The notes under the pieces were generated by a model. The model did no database searches. It worked only from the letters and a program-made list of their open reading frames with translations, and was not told the origin of the DNA. A program made the position numbers and the translations under genes. A stretch of DNA of 64,000 nt from assembly GCF_025837155.1 (NCBI RefSeq), contig NZ_CP107549.1:1736001-1800000 (forward strand), given 5' to 3'. How positions within the stretch are numbered: position 1 is the stretch's first letter; each line of letters starts with the position of its first letter. Origin of the DNA: Pseudomonas sp. Z8(2022) (GTDB lineage Bacteria; Pseudomonadota; Gammaproteobacteria; Pseudomonadales; Pseudomonadaceae). Positions 21,079 through 29,911 of this stretch are shown here, one piece after another.

Positions 21079-21624
21079 TCAGCGGACCAGATTGAGGAAT
21101 TCGCCGCGGGTTGCCGGGTTGGTGCGGAATTCGCCGAGCATCACCGAGGTGACCATGGAGGAGTTCTGCTTCTCCACGCCGCGCATCATCATGCACATGT
21201 GCTGCGCTTCGATGACCACCGCCACACCCAGGGCGCCGGTGACCTGCTCGACCGCTTCGGCGATCTGCCGGCTGAGGTTTTCCTGAATCTGCAGGCGGCG
21301 GGCATACATGTCGACGATGCGCGCGACCTTGGACAGGCCCAGTACCTTGCCATTGGGGATGTAGGCAACATGGGCCTTGCCGATGAAGGGCAGCAGGTGA
21401 TGCTCGCACAGCGAGTACAGCTCGATGTTCTTGACCAGCACCATCTCGCTGTTGTCGCTGCTGAACAGCGCGCCGTTGGTGACTTCTTCCAGTGTCTGCT
21501 GGTAGCCGCGGCAAAGGTACTGCATGGCTTTGGCAGCGCGCTTGGGCGTGTCCAGCAGACCTTCGCGGGAAACGTCTTCGCCGAGCTGGCCGAGGATGGC
21601 GGTGTAGTGTTGTTCCAGGGACAT
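21079..21624 (-). CDS. folE: GTP cyclohydrolase I
   Basis: The 181-residue enzyme converts GTP to dihydroneopterin triphosphate, the first step of folate synthesis. Zinc and active-site motifs are present: [39 protein letters not shown] (about residues 75-113) and [26 protein letters not shown] (about 140-165), including the Cys and His zinc ligands. The ATG at 21624 matches the family start [18 protein letters not shown], with AGGAT upstream; a 34-residue extension has no support. It lies between the Smr gene (85 bases upstream) and the glutaredoxin-like gene. Confidence 0.95.
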   Translation of the reverse strand: MSLEQHYTAILGQLGEDVSREGLLDTPKRAAKAMQYLCRGYQQTLEEVTNGALFSSDNSEMVLVKNIELYSLCEHHLLPFIGKAHVAYIPNGKVLGLSKVARIVDMYARRLQIQENLSRQIAEAVEQVTGALGVAVVIEAQHMCMMMRGVEKQNSSMVTSVMLGEFRTNPATRGEFLNLVR

Positions 21625-21709
21625 GGAAAATCCTGTTGGGTATCGAAGGGCGCAGAGTAGGGCGCCATTATGGGCCTGACAAGAGTAGCGGGCGTCAGCG
21701 CGCGTCTGG

Positions 21710-22267
21710 TTACTCGTCGCGACCATCCATCATGGTGCGCTTGAGAATGATGTACACCGCGCCGGTACCACCGTGTTTGGCCAGGCACGAGCTGAAGCCC
21801 AGTACCTGCGGGTGCTGGCGCAGCCAGGTGTTGACGTGGCTCTTGATCATCGGCTTGCGCCCGTCCATGCGTACCGCCTTGCCATGGGTGACGCGCACGC
21901 AGCGAACTTCCAGCCTGGTGGCTTCGGCGAGAAACTCCCACAGCGTATCGCGCGCCTTTTCGACGCTCATGCCGTGCAGGTCGAGGCTGCCATCGAAGGG
22001 GATCTGGCCGAGCTTGAGCTTGCGCATCTGCCCTTCCTGCATGCCGTTGGCGGCCCAGTACAGGGCATCCTCGGCACCGACGTCGATGACGAACTGATCG
22101 GACAGACCATCCACCTTGATTTCGCCCTGGCTGGTGGTCGCAGCCTGACGCAGGGTGTTGAACTGCTTGCGATCGGGTTTGGGTTTGCCGGTGTCGGCGC
22201 GGTCGTGCTTGAGCGGTTTTACGCCGCGTAGCTCGGCCTGAAACAGGGACAGGTCGTCGTCTTGCAT
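21710..22267 (-). CDS. Smr-domain endonuclease family protein
   Basis: The 185-residue protein has a C-terminal Smr domain (about residues 95-180) with the signature [22 protein letters not shown] and the glycine-rich [48 protein letters not shown]. It resembles the YfcN/SmrB group, in which SmrB cleaves mRNA at collided ribosomes; the equivalent role here is inferred. The N-terminal 80 residues are charged and poorly conserved. GGAG lies six bases before the ATG at 22267. Confidence 0.88.
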   Translation of the reverse strand: MQDDDLSLFQAELRGVKPLKHDRADTGKPKPDRKQFNTLRQAATTSQGEIKVDGLSDQFVIDVGAEDALYWAANGMQEGQMRKLKLGQIPFDGSLDLHGMSVEKARDTLWEFLAEATRLEVRCVRVTHGKAVRMDGRKPMIKSHVNTWLRQHPQVLGFSSCLAKHGGTGAVYIILKRTMMDGRDE

Positions 22268-22377
22268 CGGAGGCTCCACGAAACAGGCGCGTATTTTATG
22301 GCCTAGCCTGCCTCTGGGCCACCATTGCGCGACGTTGAGCGGAGAGTCGTGCGCCTTATGCTGGCGTTCTCTGTCGA

Positions 22378-22698
22378 TCAGTCGCGCTTTTTCATCAGTG
22401 AAGGCGACAGGCTCAGATCGCTGGGGCGGCGCAGGCGCCTGCGGCAGCGGCGCCAGAAGGCGATGCCGGCCCATAGCAGGAACAGGCCGAGCAGCAGCAG
22501 GACGATGGCCTCGCCAGTGGAGTCGTTGAGCGTGCCCAGCACTGGTGCACGACCCGCTAGCGAGGCGACTCCGGCCATCGACAGGAGAATACCGAAGGCG
22601 GCCAGCAGCGCGCCCAGCCCGGCACCGATGCGCAGGCGCCAGTGTTTAGGCTGGCGCGGGCGCAGACGGCGTGCGTCGAAATCGTCGGACAGCTTCAT
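22378..22698 (-). CDS. Small membrane protein of unknown function
   Basis: The 106-residue protein has two predicted membrane segments (about residues 25-48, GAGLGALLAAFGILLSMAGVASLAG, and 63-83, GEAIVLLLLGLFLLWAGIAFW) and basic ends rich in Arg. AAAGGA precedes the ATG by seven bases. I do not recognise the family. It lies between the Smr gene and an isochorismatase-like gene on the same strand, probably as a separate small unit. Confidence 0.7.
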   Translation of the reverse strand: MKLSDDFDARRLRPRQPKHWRLRIGAGLGALLAAFGILLSMAGVASLAGRAPVLGTLNDSTGEAIVLLLLGLFLLWAGIAFWRRCRRRLRRPSDLSLSPSLMKKRD

Positions 22699-22780
22699 TC
22701 CGATTTCCTTTGGGTTATCGGCGGTATGACCGACTGCTTCTGTCAGGGTTCCGTAGGGTTGGCGAGACCTGCGACAGGTT

Positions 22781-23377
22781 TCACACCAGCGACTTGGCGG
22801 TCGGTACCAGGGTGGCGAAGTTGTCGCCCAGAGCGATCATCTCGATGCGGTGGACCTCGGCGGCGGGGATCACGCTGCCATCCGGTGCGGGCAGGTCGCG
22901 CGTGGCACAGGCGGTGTCGACCAGGGTGCAACGATATCCGTAGTCCTTGGCCGCGCGTACGGTGGTGCTGACGCTGGAGTGAGTCATGAAACCGCAGACG
23001 ATCAGATCGAGATGGCCCTGTGCCTGCAAACGATCATGCAGCTCGGTGCCGGCGAAGGCATTGGGCAGGCGTTTCTCCACCACGATTTCGCCGGCCAGAG
23101 GTGCAGCTTCCGGCAGATGACGGCCGCGCGGACCGCTGGGATCGAGCAGGCCGCCAGGTATGCCAAGGTGCTTGACGTGAACGATGCTGGTGCCGGCAGC
23201 ACGGGCTGCGGCCAGCAAACTGGCGATCTCCGCCAGTGCCGGATCCAGGCCGGGAAGTGCCAGTACGCCGCTGCGGTACTCCTCCTGGGCATCGATGATC
23301 AGCAAAGTCGCATTGCTCAGGCTGGCCGGTGCGTGGCCACGACCGGTGAGCTGGAACATGGTTTGCGGAAGGGACAT
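22781..23377 (-). CDS. Isochorismatase-family cysteine hydrolase
   Basis: The 198-residue protein has the cysteine-hydrolase fold. The catalytic triad is visible as Asp in LLIIDAQEEYRSGVL (about residue 29), Lys in VVEKRLPNAFAGTEL (about 102) and Cys in DLIVCGFMTHSSVSTTVRAAKDYGY (about 128). The family includes nicotinamidases, isochorismatases and other amidases; the substrate cannot be told. AGGAG lies before the ATG. Neighbours give no pathway hint. Confidence 0.85.
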   Translation of the reverse strand: MSLPQTMFQLTGRGHAPASLSNATLLIIDAQEEYRSGVLALPGLDPALAEIASLLAAARAAGTSIVHVKHLGIPGGLLDPSGPRGRHLPEAAPLAGEIVVEKRLPNAFAGTELHDRLQAQGHLDLIVCGFMTHSSVSTTVRAAKDYGYRCTLVDTACATRDLPAPDGSVIPAAEVHRIEMIALGDNFATLVPTAKSLV

Positions 23378-23532
23378 CTCGGGCTCCTGGCTGATGGTGA
23401 TGATGTGCCATTGTCCGCTGGCCAGAGCGGTCTGTGAACCTCTATCTGCGCCTATGCTTGCTCAGGGCATTGTGCGGGAGCAGAATCGGAACTGCCCTGA
23501 AGGAGTCGGGGTCGTATGCAAAAGGAGGTGCC

Positions 23533-23661
23533 ATGTCACTTTTTTCGCAGTTGTCCCCGCATTTCTGGCTTTTGTTCTCCATCGCCGTGTCCGTCGCGGT
23601 GCTGCGCGAGCTGCGGCGTCCCGATGAGGACGCATCGCGCAAGAAATCCAATGGTTCATGA
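23533..23661 (+). CDS. Small 42-residue membrane protein
   Basis: The frame opens MSLFSQLSPHFWLLFSIAVSVAVL and ends with a charged tail RELRRPDEDASRKKSNGS, so one N-terminal membrane helix is followed by a cytoplasmic tail. A near-perfect AAAGGAGGT lies a few bases before the ATG at 23533, which makes translation likely despite the small size. It sits 78 bases upstream of prmB. Function unknown. Confidence 0.65.
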   Translation: MSLFSQLSPHFWLLFSIAVSVAVLRELRRPDEDASRKKSNGS

Positions 23662-23738
23662 GCGCTCGTCAACCGTCGTTCATGCGCTGGCTACCCGCGC
23701 TGGGCTAAACTCCCGCACTTTTCATACGGAGGCTGCCC

Positions 23739-24659
23739 TTGACCGCTCTCTCTACCCGTTTACGCACCTTGCGTGATTACATCCGTTGGGCCGTCAGCCG
23801 TTTTCAGGCCGAGCAGCTGTTTTTCGGTCATGGCACCGACAACGCCTGGGACGAGGCGCGTCAGCTGGTGCTCGGGGCGTTGCATCTGCCCTGGGAAATG
23901 TCCGATGCCTATCTCGATTGTCGTCTCGAGGACGACGAACACGCTCATCTGCAGGCGTTGCTCAAGCGCCGCATCGAAGAGCGTGTGCCGACCGCCTACC
24001 TGCTCGGTGAGGCCTGGTTCTGCGGCCTGCCGTTTGTGGTCGACGAGCGTGTGCTGGTGCCGCGTTCGCCGATCGCCGAGCTGATCGACCGGCACTTCTC
24101 ACCCTGGCTGCCTGGCGAGCCTGCACGCATTCTCGATCTGTGCACCGGTTCCGGCTGTATCGGTATCGCTTGCGCCTATGAGTTTCCCGAGGCGGAAGTG
24201 GTATTGGCCGACCTGTCGTTCGATGCACTGGAGGTTGCCAACCTCAATATCGAGCGTCATGGCCTGGAGGAGCGCGTCTACTGCGTGCAAGGCGATGGTT
24301 TTGCCGAATTGCCGGGGCAGCGTTTCGATCTGATCGTCTCCAACCCGCCTTATGTCGACGCCGAGGATTTCGCGGATATGCCGGCCGAATACCAGCATGA
24401 GCCTGCGATGGGTCTGGCCTGCGGCAATGACGGTCTGGACCTGGTGCGGCGCATGCTGGCCGAAGCGGCCGATCACCTGACCGAGCATGGCGTGCTGATC
24501 GTCGAAGTGGGTAACAGCCAGGTACACGTCGAGGCGCTGTACCCGGAAGTGGACTTCACCTGGCTGGACTTCCAGCGCGGCGGGCACGGTGTATTCCTGC
24601 TGGCAGCCAAACAATGTCGCGAGCATCAGCAGCTGTTTCGTTCGCGTATTAACGGTTGA
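23739..24659 (+). CDS. prmB: 50S ribosomal protein L3 glutamine methyltransferase
   Basis: The 306-residue SAM-dependent enzyme methylates a glutamine of ribosomal protein L3. The SAM site [30 protein letters not shown] lies at about residues 130-160 and the catalytic NPPY in [16 protein letters not shown] at about 200. The N-terminal helical domain ([35 protein letters not shown]) distinguishes PrmB from the release-factor enzyme PrmC. The start is TTG at 23739, with GGAGG six bases upstream and no suitable ATG. It stands at some distance from aroC, with which it is often linked. Confidence 0.94.
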   Translation: MTALSTRLRTLRDYIRWAVSRFQAEQLFFGHGTDNAWDEARQLVLGALHLPWEMSDAYLDCRLEDDEHAHLQALLKRRIEERVPTAYLLGEAWFCGLPFVVDERVLVPRSPIAELIDRHFSPWLPGEPARILDLCTGSGCIGIACAYEFPEAEVVLADLSFDALEVANLNIERHGLEERVYCVQGDGFAELPGQRFDLIVSNPPYVDAEDFADMPAEYQHEPAMGLACGNDGLDLVRRMLAEAADHLTEHGVLIVEVGNSQVHVEALYPEVDFTWLDFQRGGHGVFLLAAKQCREHQQLFRSRING

Positions 24660-24695
24660 TTCGCCGGTGCCGTTAGGTCGTGTAGGCCGTCAGTA

Positions 24696-24834
24696 GAGGC
24701 TGTTTACGATCTTTCGAGCTAGAGCGATACAAGGCAAAAGCAAGCGAGAAAGCGGAGTGTACTTTTGTACATGAGCATTTCGAGCTTGTTTTCAACGCAG
24801 TAGCGCCAACGCGCAGATGATCGTAAATAGGCTC
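24696..24834. repeat. 139-base palindrome-ended repeat (MITE-like)
   Basis: The element starts GAGGCTGTTTACGATC and ends with a near-perfect complement, GATCGTAAATAGGCTC (14 of 16 bases match). The interior has paired motifs (CGAGCTAGAGCG, GTACTTTTGTAC, GAGCATTTCGAGC). I recall similar sequences in intergenic positions of other Pseudomonas genomes. It ends directly at the stop codon of the next gene. No coding potential. Confidence 0.65.
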
Positions 24835-25647
24835 TCAGCGTGTGGCGATCCAAATCAGCAGCCCCGCCTGAAACAGGCTGAATGCCACCAGGCAGGTGAT
24901 GGTGAAGCGCAGGCCGCTGTCTTCGCGTTTCAGGCGGTCAACCCGGTCTTCCAGTTTACGTAGCTTGACGTCCTGCTCCTGCAGCGTCTGGTCGGCCTGC
25001 TGCAGCATGGCAGCGGCATCCAGCAACTCGACGACCTGCACCTTCTCGGCATTCCAGTCACCATGCAGCGAGCTGACTCGTGGTGCGCTGTAGAAGGGCT
25101 TGAGCTGCAACGGGTCGCTGTACTCGATGGTGAAGCCCTGCGCCTTCAGCGCGTGATCACGGCGTGCGCGAACGGTTTCGTTGAAATTGTCCTTGGTTGG
25201 CAGCGCCCCGCCTTCGACCTGATAGTGCGCGTACTGCTTGCGGGCCCAGGCAATGCCCTGTGCCATGAGAAAACGTCCCAGGCCTCGGTTGGCAGGGTCC
25301 ACGCTCAGCCCCTTGTCCGGGCCGAAGCGAACCTCCTTGCGTTGATGGTCTGCCCAGACTTCCAGCAGATTATGCTGACGATGCATGCGCTGCCCTGGCA
25401 CCTGAATGGTCAGGCGCAGCATGCTCATGTCCTTGGCATGCCGTTCCACCCGACTAAGCTGGACGAACCTTAGCGGTCTCGGTCCGGTTTCACGGTCAAC
25501 GGGTAAAGGCGCCAGGCGCAGCAGGCTGAACTGCTCGGCTGGCAGCTCGGTCCAGGGGTGCGGTGCCGCAGGTGTTTCGCCGGTCTGTGCTTCGGCTTCG
25601 GCTTCGGCTTCGGTGGCTGGCGGCTGCGGGGCTGGGTTCTCGCTCAT
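24835..25647 (-). CDS. Conserved protein with coiled coil and C-terminal membrane anchor, unknown function
   Basis: The 270-residue protein has an acidic low-complexity N-terminus (about residues 10-22, alternating Ala and Glu), a central basic region (RVERHAKDMSMLRLTIQVPGQRMHRQHNLLEVWADHQ) with GLGRFLMAQGIAWARKQYAHYQVEGGALPTKD resembling an acyltransferase-like turn, a coiled coil (about 210-245, LLDAAAMLQQADQTLQEQDVKLRKLEDRVDRLKRE) and one C-terminal membrane helix (about 250-268). I do not recognise the family. The Ala-Glu repeat is encoded by a hexanucleotide run near 25588-25613 that could change length by slippage. Confidence 0.75.
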   Translation of the reverse strand: MSENPAPQPPATEAEAEAEAQTGETPAAPHPWTELPAEQFSLLRLAPLPVDRETGPRPLRFVQLSRVERHAKDMSMLRLTIQVPGQRMHRQHNLLEVWADHQRKEVRFGPDKGLSVDPANRGLGRFLMAQGIAWARKQYAHYQVEGGALPTKDNFNETVRARRDHALKAQGFTIEYSDPLQLKPFYSAPRVSSLHGDWNAEKVQVVELLDAAAMLQQADQTLQEQDVKLRKLEDRVDRLKREDSGLRFTITCLVAFSLFQAGLLIWIATR

Positions 25648-25685
25648 GGACGTCCTGTGTACTTTTTTTGGCGGCTTTCGATGCG

Positions 25686-26648
25686 TTATCGGCCGTTTTT
25701 CTCAGCACTGGAGTGAATAAAGGCGACGATTCGCTCGCCCAGCGCACGGGCCAAGGGTAGCTGTGGATCGTCGTAGGACGCCACCTGTTCGTTCCAGGGG
25801 GCCGGGGTGATGCGCATGACGTGATTCATGCCGGGAATCAGCGCCAGTTCGGCTTCGGGCTTGGCCTGCTTGAGCAGTTCGGCATTGTCCGGGCTGACCT
25901 GGGCATCGTGGCTGCCCTGCACGATCAGTGCGGGAATCTGCAGGGCGGCAAAGTTCTCCGCCGGATTCTGGCGCAGCAGACTGATCAGATAGGGCTGTAC
26001 GCTGGGGCGGTATACCACCTGTAATTCCTCGGGGACCTCGGGCTGCAGCTTGCCGCGAATCAGGTTGGCGAGGATGTGCCGGCTTTCGGCCAGGAGCGGC
26101 GCTGGCAGGCGCATGGCCAGTTGCATGTCCAGTACCTGGCCGATGGGATAGGCGGGACCGGCAATCGAAACCAGCGCATCGGCCTGGCTACCGGGCGCGG
26201 CCAGGCTGGCGACCAGCGCGCCCTCGCTGTGACCGATGAGAATCAGCCGATCGAAACGCGGGTCATCCCTGAGCAGCCTGGCCCAGCCTTCGGTATCGGC
26301 CACATAGCGTTCGATGCTGAGGTCCTTTTCATCCGGCGTTGCAGCGCGGCTGGCGGCCACGCCGCGTTTGTCGTAGCGCAGGCTGGCGATGCCGTTGCGC
26401 GCCAGGACCTGGGCCAGCTTCTTCAATGCATCGTTATGGCCGCCCTCGGGGTTGTTGCCGTCGCGGTCGGTGGGGCCGGAGCCGGCGATCAACAGCGCCA
26501 CCGGCAGCGGCTGGTCGCTTTGCGGTACCAGCAGGCTGCCATGCAGGGTGCCCTGATCGGTATCGAGGCTGAGGGGCAGTTGCCGGGTAGTGCTGGCCTG
26601 GGCCAGGCCGGTAATCAGAGTGAGGGACAAAAGCAGGGCTCGCAGCAT
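25686..26648 (-). CDS. Exported alpha/beta hydrolase
   Basis: The 320-residue protein starts with a signal peptide (MLRALLLSLTLITGLAQA). The alpha/beta-hydrolase core has LLIAGSGPTDRDGNNPEGGHNDALKKLAQVLARNGIASLRYDKRGV (oxyanion region) and the nucleophile elbow LIGHSEGALVASLAA (Ser about residue 150). The Asp is in VQGSHDAQVSPDN and the His in IPGMNHVMR. It resembles YqhQ/esterase-type peptidase S9-like hydrolases; the substrate is unknown. No good ribosome-binding site precedes this ATG, but the signal peptide supports it. The gene is divergent from aroC, 154 bases away. Confidence 0.85.
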   Translation of the reverse strand: MLRALLLSLTLITGLAQASTTRQLPLSLDTDQGTLHGSLLVPQSDQPLPVALLIAGSGPTDRDGNNPEGGHNDALKKLAQVLARNGIASLRYDKRGVAASRAATPDEKDLSIERYVADTEGWARLLRDDPRFDRLILIGHSEGALVASLAAPGSQADALVSIAGPAYPIGQVLDMQLAMRLPAPLLAESRHILANLIRGKLQPEVPEELQVVYRPSVQPYLISLLRQNPAENFAALQIPALIVQGSHDAQVSPDNAELLKQAKPEAELALIPGMNHVMRITPAPWNEQVASYDDPQLPLARALGERIVAFIHSSAEKNGR

Positions 26649-26802
26649 GATGGGGGTAGGGTAGTGGCAGACTGGCATTGGACGCGTTCGGCCGGACAAG
26701 GTTCGGGGTGAACTGCAACTAGGTGGCAGGTATACTCGCCCACCTTGTGAATCGGGCCTGCGCAGTGGCAGGCCGATGCTGAATCTCGCGGAGCGACTTC
26801 CC

Positions 26803-27894
26803 ATGTCCGGCAATACCTACGGCAAGCTGTTCACCGTCACCACCGCTGGCGAAAGCCATGGCCCGGCGCTGGTCGCCATAGTCGACGGTTGCCCACCCGG
26901 TGTCGAGATTTCCCTGGAAGACCTGCAGCGTGACCTTGACCGCCGCAAGCCGGGCACCAGCCGCCACACCACCCAGCGTCAGGAAGCCGACGAGGTGGAG
27001 ATTCTCTCCGGCGTGTTCGAAGGCAGGACCACCGGTTGCTCCATCGGCCTGCTGATTCGCAACACCGACCAGAAGTCCAAGGACTACTCGGCGATCAAGG
27101 ATCTGTTCCGTCCGGCCCATGCCGACTACACCTACCACCACAAGTACGGCGTCCGCGACTACCGCGGCGGTGGCCGCAGCTCGGCGCGCGAAACCGCCAT
27201 GCGCGTGGCGGCCGGCGCCATCGCCAAGAAGTATCTGGCCAGCCAGGGCATCGTCATCCGTGGCTACATGAGCCAGCTCGGCCCCATCGAGATTCCGTTC
27301 AAGACCTGGGACAGCGTCGAGCAGAACGCCTTCTTCAGCCCCGACCCGGACAAGGTGCCGGAGCTGGAGGCCTACATGGACCAGCTGCGACGTGATCAGG
27401 ACTCGGTCGGCGCGAAGATCACCGTGGTTGCCGAAGGCGTCATGCCGGGCCTGGGTGAGCCGATCTTCGACCGCCTCGACGCCGAACTGGCCCATGCACT
27501 GATGAGCATCAACGCGGTCAAGGGCGTGGAGATCGGTGATGGCTTCGCTTCGGTGGCGCAGCGCGGCACCGAGCACCGTGACGAGCTGACCCCGGCGGGC
27601 TTCGTGTCCAACCATGCCGGCGGCATTCTGGGCGGCATCTCCAGCGGCCAGCCGATCGTCGCCCATCTGGCGCTCAAGCCGACCTCCAGCATCACCACGC
27701 CGGGCCGTTCCATCGATATCGACGGCAATCCGGTGGACGTCATCACCAAGGGCCGTCACGACCCCTGCGTCGGCATTCGTGCCACGCCTATCGCCGAGGC
27801 GATGATGGCCATCGTGCTGATGGATCACCTGCTGCGTCACCGCGCGCAGAACGCCGACGTGCGCGTCACCACGCCGGTGCTGCCGCAGCTGTGA
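26803..27894 (+). CDS. aroC: Chorismate synthase
   Basis: The 363-residue FMN-dependent enzyme makes chorismate from EPSP, the last shared step of aromatic amino-acid synthesis. Signature motifs are [18 protein letters not shown] (about residues 15-32), [32 protein letters not shown] (about 47-80), [27 protein letters not shown] (about 120-146) and [20 protein letters not shown]. The ATG at 26803 begins [20 protein letters not shown], as in the family. It is followed 13 bases later by an MFS transporter gene, probably in the same transcript. Confidence 0.97.
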   Translation: MSGNTYGKLFTVTTAGESHGPALVAIVDGCPPGVEISLEDLQRDLDRRKPGTSRHTTQRQEADEVEILSGVFEGRTTGCSIGLLIRNTDQKSKDYSAIKDLFRPAHADYTYHHKYGVRDYRGGGRSSARETAMRVAAGAIAKKYLASQGIVIRGYMSQLGPIEIPFKTWDSVEQNAFFSPDPDKVPELEAYMDQLRRDQDSVGAKITVVAEGVMPGLGEPIFDRLDAELAHALMSINAVKGVEIGDGFASVAQRGTEHRDELTPAGFVSNHAGGILGGISSGQPIVAHLALKPTSSITTPGRSIDIDGNPVDVITKGRHDPCVGIRATPIAEAMMAIVLMDHLLRHRAQNADVRVTTPVLPQL

Positions 27895-27907
27895 TCCGGG
27901 CGGCAGC

Positions 27908-29059
27908 ATGAGCGCGGCCTTGCCGTACTGGCGGCTGTCCGGTTTCTACTTTTTCTATTTCGCCCTGCTTGGGGGTACGGCGCCGTTTCTGGCACTGTAC
28001 TTCGATCACCTGGGCTTTTCCCCGGCGCGAATCGGCGAGCTGATCGCCATTCCCATGCTGATGCGCTGCCTGGCGCCGAACCTGTGGGGCTGGCTCGGCG
28101 ACCATACCGGCCGGCGGTTGCTGATCGTGCGGCTCGGCGCGTTGTGCACCCTGGTCTGCTTCGCCGGCATCTTCCTCAGTCAGAGTTATGCCTGGCTGGC
28201 GCTGATCATGGCCACCCACGCGTTCTTCTGGCACGCGGTGCTGCCGCAGTTCGAGGTCATCACTCTGGCGCACCTGCGTGAGCAGGCAGCGCGCTACAGC
28301 CAGATCCGCCTGTGGGGCAGCATCGGCTTCATCGTCGCGGTGGTAGGACTCGGCCTGCTGTTCGAGTGGCTGAGTCTGGACGCCTATCCGGCAGCGCTGG
28401 TGGCGATCATGGTCGGTATCGTCATCAGCAGTTTCTGGGTACCCAATGCTCAGCCGTTACTCAGCCCGAACGCGCTGGAACCGGAGGGTTTTCTGCGCCA
28501 GTTGCGTCGTCCTGGCATCCTGGCGTTCTACCTCTGCGTCGGGCTGATGCAGTTGAGTAACGGCCCGTATTACACCTTCCTGACGCTGCATCTGGAGGGG
28601 GTTGGCTACAGCCGCGGCGCCATCGGCCTGTTCTGGGCGCTGGGAGTAGTGGCGGAAATCCTCCTGTTTCTGGTCATGGCGCGACTGCTGCAGCGTTACT
28701 CGCTGCGCGCGGTGTTGCTGGCCAGCTTCCTAATCACCGCCGTGCGCTGGCTGTTGCTGGGTAATCTGGCCCAGTACCTGCCGGTGCTGCTGCTGGCGCA
28801 GTGCATGCACGCCGCCACCTTCGGCGCCTTTCATGCCGCGTGCATCCACTTCGTGCAACGCAGCTTCGCCGACAGCCAGCAGGGCCAGGCCCAGGCGCTG
28901 TATGTCAGCCTGGCCGGGATCGGCGGCGCCCTGGGCGCGCTGTATGCCGGTTACAGCTGGAAGAGCCTGGGCCCGGCCTGGACCTTCGCCATCGCCAGTC
29001 TGGTAGCCTTGCTCGCAGCCTTTGTCATTGCCACCCGTCTGCCGCCCGAGCGGCCCTGA
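27908..29059 (+). CDS. MFS transporter (PPP / HCAT-like)
   Basis: The 383-residue inner-membrane protein has about 12 hydrophobic segments and belongs to the MFS group that includes E. coli HcaT and nucleoside-like permeases. Typical pieces are LSGFYFFYFALLGGTAPFLALYFDHLGFSPARIGELIAIPML (residues 9-50), LWGWLGDHTGRRLLIVRLGAL (loop 2-3 MFS motif) and RLWGSIGFIVAVVGLGLLFE. The substrate is unknown. It lies between aroC and an acireductone-dioxygenase-like gene, with gaps of 13 and 16 bases, so the three probably share a transcript. Confidence 0.87.
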   Translation: MSAALPYWRLSGFYFFYFALLGGTAPFLALYFDHLGFSPARIGELIAIPMLMRCLAPNLWGWLGDHTGRRLLIVRLGALCTLVCFAGIFLSQSYAWLALIMATHAFFWHAVLPQFEVITLAHLREQAARYSQIRLWGSIGFIVAVVGLGLLFEWLSLDAYPAALVAIMVGIVISSFWVPNAQPLLSPNALEPEGFLRQLRRPGILAFYLCVGLMQLSNGPYYTFLTLHLEGVGYSRGAIGLFWALGVVAEILLFLVMARLLQRYSLRAVLLASFLITAVRWLLLGNLAQYLPVLLLAQCMHAATFGAFHAACIHFVQRSFADSQQGQAQALYVSLAGIGGALGALYAGYSWKSLGPAWTFAIASLVALLAAFVIATRLPPERP

Positions 29060-29075
29060 ATCGAGTGAATCCTTC

Positions 29076-29615
29076 ATGAGCAGCCTCGCCGTCCACCTGC
29101 ACACCTCTCCGGAACTGCCGAACAAGGTGCTGAATCACGCCGACGACATCACCAGAACTCTGGCAGCGGTGGGCATCGACTATCGCCAGGTCGAGCTGCC
29201 GGCTGTATTGCGCCCCGGCTGCGAACAGACGGAGTTCGATACGGCCTGTGGACTCTGGCTACAGGCGTTGATGAGCAGGGAAGGGCATGTGCAGCAGGAA
29301 CTGTTCAACCTGCAACGCAATCACCCGCAGAAGCTTGAGCTGCGTGCGCGCCACCTCGATGAGCAGGTGCAGGCCAGTGCCAGCGCCTGGCTGTTCATCG
29401 GCGGTTTCGCCCAGCTCAGCGTGCACCTCGATGGCTACGTCTACGTTCTTCAGGGTGAGCGCGGTGATTTGCTGAGCTTGCCGGCCGGCGTTCGGCATTG
29501 GTTCGACCTGGGCGAGGAGCCGCATGCGCTGGTGGTACGCCTGAGTGCGAGTGACGAGCTGCCGGAGCGTACCGGCGACGATATCGCCAGACGCTTCCCT
29601 CGCCTGGGGGAGTGA
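29076..29615 (+). CDS. Acireductone dioxygenase-like cupin lacking metal ligands
   Basis: The 179-residue protein matches acireductone dioxygenase (MtnD) along its length: SPELPNKVLNHADDITRTLAAVGI, NHPQKLELRARHLDE, VHLDGYVYVL, DLLSLPAGVRHWFDLGEEPHALVVRL and TGDDIARRFPRL. In working enzymes the metal site is His-x-His-x3-Glu after DE, plus a later His. Here that stretch reads DEQVQASAS, so the two His and the Glu are replaced by Gln97, Gln99 and Ser103; only His141 in RHWFD remains. The fold is probably kept but normal Fe or Ni dioxygenase chemistry is unlikely. It follows the MFS gene by 16 bases. No other methionine-salvage gene is nearby. Confidence 0.8.
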   Translation: MSSLAVHLHTSPELPNKVLNHADDITRTLAAVGIDYRQVELPAVLRPGCEQTEFDTACGLWLQALMSREGHVQQELFNLQRNHPQKLELRARHLDEQVQASASAWLFIGGFAQLSVHLDGYVYVLQGERGDLLSLPAGVRHWFDLGEEPHALVVRLSASDELPERTGDDIARRFPRLGE

Positions 29616-29712
29616 AGCGCACGTCATTAAGGGCGCTGGATCAGCCATGGCGGGAACCCGGGCAGGCCGCCGACTCTCCTAAGAAGGCAACCCTTCGCAC
29701 AGGAGTGTCATC

Positions 29713-29904
29713 ATGGGTTCCACTCTCAATGGTCTGGTTGGCCTGATCATCCTTGCCCTGGATATCTGGGCGATCATGAATGTGGTCAAGAGCAACGCCG
29801 AGACCGGTATCAAGATCCTCTGGATACTGTTGATCGTGCTGTTGCCGCTCATCGGTCTGATCATCTGGGCGTTGATGGGGCCGCGCGGCAACGTCAGGAT
29901 CTGA
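29713..29904 (+). CDS. Small PLDc_N-type membrane protein
   Basis: The 63-residue protein consists of two membrane helices (about residues 7-25 and 34-56, LVGLIILALDIWAIMNVV and ILWILLIVLLPLIGLIIWALM) and ends GPRGN. The WAIxNV...LLPLIGLIIWALMGPR pattern is that of the phospholipase D/nuclease N-terminal (PLDc_N) domain found alone in many small proteins. AGGAG lies seven bases upstream of the ATG. Function unknown. It ends eight bases from the convergent ogt gene. Confidence 0.85.
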   Translation: MGSTLNGLVGLIILALDIWAIMNVVKSNAETGIKILWILLIVLLPLIGLIIWALMGPRGNVRI

Positions 29905-29911
29905 GTGCCGC

